Origin: an uncultured Verrucomicrobiales bacterium
GTDB lineage: Bacteria > Verrucomicrobiota > Verrucomicrobiia > Verrucomicrobiales > DEV007
DNA length: 6,139 nucleotides
Direction of reading: 5' to 3'
NCBI GenBank assembly: GCA_937893785.1
Contig: CALCSP010000147.1
Coordinates: 1-6,139, forward strand
The notes below the pieces were generated by a model. That model made no database searches. It saw only the letters and a program-made list of their open reading frames with translations, and had not been told where the DNA came from. This document shows, one piece after another, positions 1 to 6,108 of this stretch. Each line of letters starts with the position of its first letter. Position 1 is the first letter of the stretch. The translations under genes were made by a program, and so were the position numbers.

Positions 1-2561
1 ATGAGCAATCCAACCGATACCGTGAAGCATATCAGGATAGCCATGGCTGCCAACATCGGACCAATCCTCGAGAGGTAATCAAGATCGAACACAAATACAG
101 CAAGCACCCAACTCGCAACACCCGAAAGCAAAGCTCCCGCAAGTCCGGCAAACAGTCCCAACATAGCATATTCCGTAATCAGAATACGTAAAATTTGTGT
201 CTCTGATGCCCCCAACGTACGCAACAATACACTCTCCTCAATTCTATTCCGACGACCGGATAGGATCGTGCCAAACAGAATCATAATTCCGGTAAGCACA
301 GTAAATAAAGCCATGAAACGGATTACCCATCCTACCTGCTCGACAATCTCGCTAACTGTGTCAATCATGGCCGAAGCATCTATCAGGGTGACATTCGGAA
401 ACTTCTTCACCACCATTCTTGTCAATTCCCCGGTCTTAACCCCGCTACCTGTTCTAGTAGTCATAATGTTAAAGGCACGTAGGTGTTCAATGCTTCCTTC
501 AGGAAGCACAAAGAAAAAATTCAATCCGAGTTCCCCCCATTCCACAGAACGGATGTTGGCAACTCTCAGAACCAGTTCATCCATACCTGATTTCATCGTC
601 AGGGTATCGCCAACATCAATCTTGAGATCCCTAGCAATTCCCTCCTCTACCGAGACCGGAATGATGCCATCAGTCTGCACCAAATCTACCTTCTCAACCC
701 ACTCTCCGCGCACAATCTTCTCGTTTGCAATCATCCCACTCCTGTAAGTCGAGCGAAAATCCCTTTGTCGTGTCCACTCTGGGATCTTCTCACCCTCATT
801 CTCTCTCTTCAGGTCAGCTAGTCTAATACCCTTTATTTTACTCAGTTTCATGAGAACAATCGGTGCATTCTCCTCAATGTTGAGTTGCAGAGACTCTATC
901 ATGCCCGTGACATCCTGAACTTGATCGGGACGTACGTTGATCAGAAAAGTGTCAGCTTTTCCCTCCAGGGTCTTCACCCCGAGTTGAGTAATTAACATTT
1001 CCTGGACAAGCACGAGGGTGACCACCAGGCAAACACCAAGACCCGCTGAGAGCTGAAAAAGGGTCGTCTGGTTACGAGGACGGTAAAGGTTTGCCAACCC
1101 CTGACGTAAGACATAGGGCCAACTCATTCCAACCAATTTACGAGCAAGCCACGAAATGGCTCGGGCAACCATCCAAAGAATCAATAAAATCACCCCCAAA
1201 GCAGTCATGAACCCTATTCCAAGAAGGGGCTTCTTCTCTGGGCTCAGATCCACGGCTAGAACCGTCAAGGCACCTACCACCGCAGCAATTGCCAGCCAAC
1301 TGAATGGGTCACGCCACCTGCGAAAGGAAAACCCGGCCTGCCCGCGCAGAGCAGAAAGCGGAGAAACCCGACGCACATTGAGTAGTGGCAGTAAAACAAA
1401 GCTTACCGATATGATAAACCCAATACAAATGCCACCTAGGATCTCCGAGGGTGCAAGATCAAGTGCTATCTCAAAGGGCAAATCTTTAAGAAAGAGACGA
1501 GGAATCAACTGCTGCAACAACACACCAAACAGAGCCCCAGCCATTGACCCGACAAGGCCCAAGACAATCCCCTGAGCTAAGAAAACTGCCGTCGCCCGGG
1601 CCGGAGAACATCCCAAACAACGTAAGGTGGCCACCGTCCTCAGCCGCCTGCTGATATGCACATGCATGGCACTGGCAATGCCCACTCCGCCAAGGAGCAG
1701 TGCCACAAAACCAATCAGGCTAAGAAAGCTGTAGAGCCGGTCGAGAATCTTACCAAGTCCTCTCTTACGACCCTCGACGGTTTCCGCCCTAATCCCTGCT
1801 CGGCGCAGGACTTTCTTCTGCTGCTCATTGAGCATTTCTTGGTCAAGAGCAAGGGAGGGATCCCGGAAATACACCCGGTAGTTGGGAAAACTCTGGATAC
1901 CGATAGCAGCCGTTTCCCATGCCCGCTGCCGCGGCATGAAAACCGCGGGAGAAAAAACCGCAAATGCCGATGCAGCCGGAGGAGGTTGTACAAATACCCC
2001 GGCAACCGGAATTTTGAGGTTTCCGATCCGGGCAACATCTCCAGGCACGACACCAAACTGCTCGGCAATCGCCGCCTCGAGGATCACGCCCTCGCCACGT
2101 CGAAATTTATCCCACGCATTCTCAGGAGAGGTCACCGCTTTTCCATAAAAGGGATAAACCGGGTCAATCGCACGCACATTAACCAGTCGCGACCCCTCAC
2201 CTTTTGGAAAAAAAATCATGGTCATGAAACTGACCTCGACTGCACGTTCACCGGGTAAATTACTGATTAGTTGCTTTACTTCCGCCTGCCTTCCAGAAAG
2301 CTCCGATTGTGATAAACTGGACTGGTGCCCCTTGTGGAATGGCTTTCTTGAACGCAATAAAAGGTCCGCTCCAAGTAGTTCTTTGGCCTTGTTCTCGATG
2401 GTGTCACCAAGGTTGCTACGCAATGACCCGATTGCCACCAAGGCACCAACACCAAAAAATACAGCAAGGGAGAAAACAAGCAGCCGATACCTCTCACGGC
2501 GGCTCTCTCTCCACGCCATGCGCCAGGTCCATGGCCGAAACAATTCTCGCAAATATTTCAT
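1..2561 (-). CDS. ybbP: YbbP-like FtsX-family ABC transporter permease, C-terminus cut by window edge
   Basis: Membrane subunit of a MacB/LolCDE-type (type VII) ABC system, partner of the ATPase just upstream. I translated the minus strand from the ATG at 2561-2559 and the frame stays open to base 3, giving 853 residues with no stop; E. coli YbbP has about 804. Ten hydrophobic segments are seen near residues 26-47, 278-300, 325-347, 374-395, 422-441, 447-470, 500-522, 746-768, 798-825 and 836-853 (cut). Two large extracytoplasmic domains lie at about 48-277 and 523-745. This is the duplicated FtsX architecture of YbbP rather than the 4-helix LolC/E or MacB form. Recognisable YbbP-like stretches include NFFFVLPEGS, TFLINVRP and EYAMLGLFAGL. 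Such proteins use ATP hydrolysis in the cytoplasm to drive mechanical work on periplasmic or lipidic substrates; the exact substrate is not known from sequence. The start overlaps the ATPase stop (TGATG), so translation is probably coupled. The last 20-30 residues are probably missing. Confidence 0.93.
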   Translation of the reverse strand, partial: MKYLRELFRPWTWRMAWRESRRERYRLLVFSLAVFFGVGALVAIGSLRSNLGDTIENKAKELLGADLLLRSRKPFHKGHQSSLSQSELSGRQAEVKQLISNLPGERAVEVSFMTMIFFPKGEGSRLVNVRAIDPVYPFYGKAVTSPENAWDKFRRGEGVILEAAIAEQFGVVPGDVARIGNLKIPVAGVFVQPPPAASAFAVFSPAVFMPRQRAWETAAIGIQSFPNYRVYFRDPSLALDQEMLNEQQKKVLRRAGIRAETVEGRKRGLGKILDRLYSFLSLIGFVALLLGGVGIASAMHVHISRRLRTVATLRCLGCSPARATAVFLAQGIVLGLVGSMAGALFGVLLQQLIPRLFLKDLPFEIALDLAPSEILGGICIGFIISVSFVLLPLLNVRRVSPLSALRGQAGFSFRRWRDPFSWLAIAAVVGALTVLAVDLSPEKKPLLGIGFMTALGVILLILWMVARAISWLARKLVGMSWPYVLRQGLANLYRPRNQTTLFQLSAGLGVCLVVTLVLVQEMLITQLGVKTLEGKADTFLINVRPDQVQDVTGMIESLQLNIEENAPIVLMKLSKIKGIRLADLKRENEGEKIPEWTRQRDFRSTYRSGMIANEKIVRGEWVEKVDLVQTDGIIPVSVEEGIARDLKIDVGDTLTMKSGMDELVLRVANIRSVEWGELGLNFFFVLPEGSIEHLRAFNIMTTRTGSGVKTGELTRMVVKKFPNVTLIDASAMIDTVSEIVEQVGWVIRFMALFTVLTGIMILFGTILSGRRNRIEESVLLRTLGASETQILRILITEYAMLGLFAGLAGALLSGVASWVLAVFVFDLDYLSRIGPMLAAMAILICFTVSVGLL

Positions 2562-2569
2562 CAGGCCCT
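2559..2569 (-). promoter_or_regulatory. Overlapping stop/start (TGATG) with SD-like AGGG between ATPase and permease
   Basis: On the minus strand the ATPase stop TGA (2563-2561) shares one base with the permease start ATG (2561-2559). An AGGG (2569-2566), inside the last ATPase codons, sits four bases before the ATG and could act as a short ribosome binding site. This arrangement is typical of translationally coupled subunits and fixes the permease start. Confidence 0.7.
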
Positions 2570-3250
2570 GGTTGTTTCGGAGATGCGGCCATCCTTCATC
2601 ACCAGAACCATACCGGCCTTGCTCGCAAGTTCACGGTCATGGGTAACAATCACAAGGGTTGTCTCCTTGGCGTTGTTCAGCTCAAAGAGCATTTCCTCAA
2701 CCATTGCGCTCGACTCGCCATCTAGGTTACCCGTCGGCTCATCAGCAAAAAGGATCGCAGGCTCGCCAATAAAGGCACGTGCAAGCGCCACCCTCTGCTG
2801 CTCTCCACCTGATAATTGCGAAGGGAAATGCGTCACCCGTTCACCAAGTCCTACGTCCACCAGCAATTCACGGGCAAGCTCAGCAGCGTTGCTGGTTTTC
2901 TCACCACGCAATTCGAGCGGCACCAAAACATTCTCCAACGCAGTCAGTGTCGGTATTAACTGGAAATTCTGAAACACGAAACCCACAGACTCATTGCGAA
3001 CCTGAGCCCGCTCATCCTCACTGAGCCCTCCAAGTTTACGGCCTGCAAGAATCACCTCACCACTTGTTGGGCTGTCCAGCCCGGCACACAAGCCTAGTAA
3101 AGTTGTTTTACCGCTACCAGAGGGGCCTACAATGGCACAGGTCGATCCCTGCTCCACTTTAAGGTCAATTCCATGAAGGATTGCAAGCTGACTTCCTCCA
3201 CTCGGAAATGACTTGCTCAGCTTCTCTGTAATAAGAATATGTTCCGGCAT
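2561..3250 (-). CDS. ybbA: YbbA-like ABC transporter ATP-binding protein (LolD/MacB class)
   Basis: Cytoplasmic ATPase that powers the downstream FtsX-like permease. The 229 residues match the usual length (E. coli YbbA is about 228). All nucleotide-binding motifs are present: Walker A GPSGSGKT (42-49), Q-loop Q94 in FVFQNFQLIPTLTALENV, signature LSGGEQQ (146-152), Walker B ILFADE (166-171, catalytic E171), D-loop GNLD (174-177) and H-loop H204 in VTHD. The phrase FVFQ-F-LIPTL-ALENV and the stretch after the signature (RVALARAF-G-P-ILFADEPTGNLD) are closer to YbbA as I remember it than to LolD or FtsE, but the whole class is similar. The start at 3250 gives a normal N-terminus (MPEHILITEK), with an AGGA at 3262-3265 some 11 bases upstream, a rather long spacing. 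It is first in a two-gene operon and is divergent from the sulfatase. It is intact. Confidence 0.94.
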   Translation of the reverse strand: MPEHILITEKLSKSFPSGGSQLAILHGIDLKVEQGSTCAIVGPSGSGKTTLLGLCAGLDSPTSGEVILAGRKLGGLSEDERAQVRNESVGFVFQNFQLIPTLTALENVLVPLELRGEKTSNAAELARELLVDVGLGERVTHFPSQLSGGEQQRVALARAFIGEPAILFADEPTGNLDGESSAMVEEMLFELNNAKETTLVIVTHDRELASKAGMVLVMKDGRISETTRA

Positions 3251-3357
3251 TCTTGCTGGATTCCTAACACGTTTACCGGCTCAACGCTATCATGCATTGA
3301 TCTTCATTTTTCTCCTTTCTTGTATATCCGCTAAAGATACTCCACTTTCCCCTCATC
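3251..3357. promoter_or_regulatory. Divergent intergenic spacer between ybbA-like gene and sulfatase
   Basis: These 107 bases separate two genes read away from each other, so the promoters for both must lie here or overlap the 5' ends of the genes. The half next to the sulfatase is rich in pyrimidines (TTTTTCTCCTTTCTT around 3307-3321). A TTGATC at 3297-3302 and a TATATC at 3323-3328 resemble -35 and -10 boxes for the sulfatase, but they are 20 bases apart, longer than the usual 17, so I do not call a defined promoter. No Shine-Dalgarno sequence is seen before the sulfatase ATG. On the minus strand only the AGGA before the ATPase is noted. No hairpin or operator stands out. Confidence 0.4.
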
Positions 3358-4845
3358 ATGAGACCTATCCTCCATGCCCTTTTATCAGTAATCACCGCCG
3401 GCACCCTTTTTGCTGCAGAACGCAATATTATCCTCTTTATCACCGACGACCAGAGTCCCGATGCGGGATGCTACGGTAATCCCGTCATCAAGATGCCCAA
3501 CCTAGATGCACTGGCAGCTGACGGTACGCTCTTCACTCATGCATTTGCCACCACGGCCAGTTGCTCCGCCTCACGCTCTGTGGTCTTGAGTGGGCTTCAT
3601 AACCACCTAAACGGGCAATACGGCCACCAGCACCACTTCCACAAGTTCACTACCTTTGAAAATGTGCAGACCCTACCTGTCCTGCTGGCTCGTCAGGGCT
3701 ACCGCACGGCAAGGATCGGCAAGTATCACGTAGCTCCCGAGCCGGTTTACCACTTCGAGACAACCCTTCGAGGCAGTGCCCGAAACGCAGTGCAGATGGC
3801 AGACAACTCCGAGCCCTTTATCAGTGCAGATGATGACAGGCCCTTCTTCCTCTATTTTGCAACCTCAGACCCGCACCGCGGAGGCGGTGTTGACAAAAGT
3901 TCCCCGCACAAGCCAGACCTTTTCGGCAACAGACCAAACCGCGGCTCCCACAAGGGTGTCAAAGAAGTTTTCTACAAACCGGAGGATGTAATCGTACCGC
4001 CCTTTCTCCCGGATACCCCCACCTGCCGTGCTGAGCTTGCTCAGTATTATCAGTCATGCTCACGGATTGACACTGGTCTCGGGCGGCTGATTGAGATCCT
4101 CAAAAAGAACGGAAAATACGAGAACACCTTGATCGTGTTTACCGCCGACCACGGAATTGCCATGCCTGGAGGAAAAACCACCGTCTACGAGCCAGGCTTG
4201 CGAGTTCCCTTCATCGTGCGCAATCCCTACAACAAGGAGCGCAACATCCGCAGTAATGCGATGATCAGCCACGTGGACATCACCCCCTCCCTTCTCGACT
4301 TTGCAGGCGCCTACGACGCCAAGACTGGCGGAGCCCTACAAAAGCTTATGGACTTCAAGAAGCCTCAAGAGCGTGCCCCGGCTGAGAACCGCGGCAATCA
4401 GGTAACCAAATTTCACGGCCGCTCATGGCTGCCGATCCTGACCCAGGAAAATGCCGAGGGCTGGGATGAAATCGGAGCTTCCCACACCTTCCATGAAATC
4501 CAGATGTATTATCCCATGCGCGTGGTGCGTGACCGGGACTACAAGCTGATCTGGAACATTGCCCATCCCCTGCCATTCCCCTTCGCCAGCGACCTGTGGG
4601 CCGCCCCAACTTGGCAGGCACAATACCGGCAGGGACCCACCACCAAATACGGGCAGCGCACCGTCCAGGCCTACATAAAGCGCCCGGAATTTGAACTCTT
4701 TGACATGCGCAAGGATCCCAATGAGGCCAAAAACCTAGCCGGTAACCCAAAGCATTATGAATTATTGCAGAGCTACAAGAAAAAGCTCAAAGCAATGCAG
4801 AAGCGCAGTGGTGATCCCTGGATGATCAAGTGGAGCTACGAGTAA
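3358..4845 (+). CDS. Secreted S1-family sulfatase, sulfamidase (heparan N-sulfatase)-like
   Basis: Predicted type I formylglycine sulfatase of 495 residues, resembling N-sulfoglucosamine sulfohydrolase (human SGSH, about 502 residues) along its whole length. Residues 1-20 form a Sec signal peptide (R2, hydrophobic 4-18, cleavage near Ala19/Ala20), so it acts in the periplasm or outside. Active-site parts by alignment from memory: metal ligands D30-D31 (ITDDQ) and D264-H265 (TADHG), nucleophile C69 in CSASR (69-73) that must be oxidised to formylglycine, R73, K122 and H124 (GKYHV), H173 (DPHR) and K273. SGSH-specific C-terminal similarity includes SHTFHEIQMYYPMR (375-388), PLPFPF (404-409), FELFDMRKDPNEAKNLA (445-461) and DPW (486-488). 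Expected reaction: removal of N-linked sulfate from glucosamine ends of heparan-like glycans; bacterial members may have other substrates. No maturase (FGE or anSME) is in the window. It is intact. The start is chosen because it directly yields the signal peptide, though no good ribosome binding site precedes it. Confidence 0.92.
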   Translation: MRPILHALLSVITAGTLFAAERNIILFITDDQSPDAGCYGNPVIKMPNLDALAADGTLFTHAFATTASCSASRSVVLSGLHNHLNGQYGHQHHFHKFTTFENVQTLPVLLARQGYRTARIGKYHVAPEPVYHFETTLRGSARNAVQMADNSEPFISADDDRPFFLYFATSDPHRGGGVDKSSPHKPDLFGNRPNRGSHKGVKEVFYKPEDVIVPPFLPDTPTCRAELAQYYQSCSRIDTGLGRLIEILKKNGKYENTLIVFTADHGIAMPGGKTTVYEPGLRVPFIVRNPYNKERNIRSNAMISHVDITPSLLDFAGAYDAKTGGALQKLMDFKKPQERAPAENRGNQVTKFHGRSWLPILTQENAEGWDEIGASHTFHEIQMYYPMRVVRDRDYKLIWNIAHPLPFPFASDLWAAPTWQAQYRQGPTTKYGQRTVQAYIKRPEFELFDMRKDPNEAKNLAGNPKHYELLQSYKKKLKAMQKRSGDPWMIKWSYE

Positions 4846-5052
4846 GCACTCCACTACACACAAGAGTTTTTTCGTTTAGCTGGTGACGATCACTCACTCA
4901 AGCTGGTTCATATATATTGTTTATCTTTGGTCTGTTTTTTAGTCCGTTTTCTGCAAATCGCTCAGTAATAGTGATATTTACATTCCGGTGCAGTTATAAG
5001 ATGTCATAACTGTCCATCCAGCATTTTTTACCAAGAGTTCCGTTCATCAAAT
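4846..5052. other. AT-rich intergenic region between sulfatase and MFS gene
   Basis: These 207 bases hold no ORF or RNA gene that I recognise. After the sulfatase stop there is a T-run (GTTTTTTCG, 4866-4874) but no stem before it, so no clear rho-independent terminator. A second T-run (4935-4940) also lacks a stem. A TTTACA (4977-4982) resembles a -35 box but no -10 box sits at 16-18 bases. One perfect inverted repeat is listed separately. The gap is long enough that the MFS gene could have its own promoter. Confidence 0.5.
4991..5012. repeat. Perfect 7-bp inverted repeat upstream of MFS gene
   Basis: CAGTTAT (4991-4997) and ATAACTG (5006-5012) are exact reverse complements separated by 8 bases (AAGATGTC). 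The right arm ends 40 bases before the MFS start codon. Position and symmetry would suit an operator for a dimeric repressor. A terminator is less likely because the stem is AT-rich and the nearest T-run (5023-5028) begins ten bases after the stem. A 7-bp repeat can also occur by chance in AT-rich DNA. Confidence 0.35.
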
Positions 5053-6108
5053 ATGTCCCTGTCTACGCCATCCAAGCTGTTTTTGATAGGAGGCCTCTAT
5101 ATTTCCCAGGGCATTCCCAACGGTTTCTTTCGGCATACAGTTCCAGTTGTCTTCAGGGAAAACCAGATTTCTCTAGAACAGATTGCTCTCTTCTACCCGG
5201 CTCTTTATACACCGTGGATTTTAAAATTTATCTGGTCGATTGTTATCGAGAAATTCCACAGTGAAAATCAGGGGAAATACCGTTCATGGATTGTGCCACT
5301 ACAAATTCTCACAGCAGGAGTGATGGTAGCCCTTTCGAACTGGCAATTAGGCACATCAATTTCGCTCTTTGTCCTCGGAGTGGCACTTATCAATATCTTG
5401 AGCTCGATGCAGGATGTCGCAACTGATGGTCAGGCTGTACAAATCCTGAACTGGCAAGATCGTGGTTTGGGAAATGCCGTTCAGGTAGGCATGTTCTGGA
5501 TCGGTTACGTCATTGGCGGAGGCCTGATACTCATGCTCATGAATTACCTCGGGTGGAGCGTTTTGCTGGTTGCAATGGCCATCATCACTCTTCTCGCCAC
5601 TATCCCTGCTCTTCTCTTCAAAAGAATTCATCAAATTGAAAAAAGCAAGATGCCTTCAGGAGGGATCCTTTCATTTTTAAAACAGCCCGCCGTATTCAGG
5701 ATTCTTCTTTTAGTCGCGTCATTCAGGATGATTGAGGGCTTCGTTCGTTCCATACTGCCAACCATGCTTAAGGATTGGGGGATGAGCTTGGGCGATATTG
5801 GACTCATACTTGGAGTGATCGCCCCAATTGCCGCCCTTCTCGGAGCAGTAACAGCAGGCTTACTCTTCAATCGACTCGGTCGTCTCCGATCTCTTATCTC
5901 ATTTGGAGCCCTTCAGTCCCTATCGGCAGGGGGCTACCTTTTTCTCGCCCATCAAGATCAAATCAGCACCCTTATCGAGGGCCGTATCTTTGATGCTATT
6001 TGGTGGATCCATTTCACCGTAAACTGTTGGAATGTTATCTCTCATTATTCCAGCCTTTTCATACCCAATCTTTTCTCGGTCATCACCCAACCAATCCATA
6101 TGGTCTAA
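5053..6108 (+). CDS. AmpG-like MFS transporter, 3' end replaced by foreign sequence
   Basis: Inner-membrane permease of the AmpG/acetyl-CoA transporter branch of the major facilitator superfamily. AmpG imports anhydromuropeptides, but close relatives carry other substrates, so the cargo is open. Family marks: GGLYISQGIPNGF near the N-terminus (13-25), LYTPWILKFIWS (51-62), SMQDVATDGQAVQIL (118-132, the QDIA-D motif of AmpG), RGLGNAVQVG (137-146) and an MFS loop LFNRLGRLRSL (271-281). Hydrophobic segments lie near 9-28, 43-64, 79-96, 101-118, 141-164, 168-189, 213-235, 247-271 and 280-298: nine instead of the expected 12 or more. AmpG-like proteins usually exceed 400 residues. From about residue 298 (base 5944) the frame is antisense to a folC fragment, and the remaining ~53 residues, ending IPNLFSVITQPIHMV, do not look like MFS sequence. 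The true gene part is therefore about 5053-5943 and the product would be non-functional as read. The start agrees with the family N-terminus; an AAGAG lies too far upstream (15 bases) to be a good ribosome binding site. Confidence 0.85.
   Translation: MSLSTPSKLFLIGGLYISQGIPNGFFRHTVPVVFRENQISLEQIALFYPALYTPWILKFIWSIVIEKFHSENQGKYRSWIVPLQILTAGVMVALSNWQLGTSISLFVLGVALINILSSMQDVATDGQAVQILNWQDRGLGNAVQVGMFWIGYVIGGGLILMLMNYLGWSVLLVAMAIITLLATIPALLFKRIHQIEKSKMPSGGILSFLKQPAVFRILLLVASFRMIEGFVRSILPTMLKDWGMSLGDIGLILGVIAPIAALLGAVTAGLLFNRLGRLRSLISFGALQSLSAGGYLFLAHQDQISTLIEGRIFDAIWWIHFTVNCWNVISHYSSLFIPNLFSVITQPIHMV

Noticed and set aside
1715..2068. Minus-strand ORF of 117 codons
   Set aside because: It is in a different frame from the permease, which has clear family motifs across the same bases.
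2208..2215. Run of eight A (eight T on the coding strand) in the permease gene, a possible frameshift or slippage site
   Set aside because: The permease frame is continuous on both sides of the run (SFMTMIFFPKGEG), so no frameshift is needed or seen.
268..2258. Plus-strand ORFs of 139-200 codons (268-747, 1156-1575, 1656-2258)
   Set aside because: They are antisense to the continuous YbbP-like permease frame. Their translations are rich in Ser, Pro, Arg and Thr and have no recognisable domain.
3297..3328. Sigma-70-like promoter for the sulfatase (TTGATC / TATATC)
   Set aside because: The 20-base spacing is too long for a confident call.
3213..3479. Plus-strand ORF overlapping the ATPase start and the sulfatase start
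   Set aside because: It is out of frame with the sulfatase, shows no family features, and spans the divergent promoter region.
4355..4750. Minus-strand ORF of 131 codons inside the sulfatase
   Set aside because: It is antisense to well-conserved sulfatase sequence, with Trp/Arg/Gly-rich composition typical of a shadow frame.
4861..4940. Rho-independent terminator after the sulfatase
   Set aside because: T-runs are present at 4867-4872 and 4935-4940, but neither follows a GC-rich stem; GTGA-CGA-TCAC (4883-4893) is too short.
5945..6108. C-terminal ~51 residues of the MFS ORF as a novel MFS tail
   Set aside because: The opposite strand reads as clear FolC over the same bases, so this tail is an accident of the junction.
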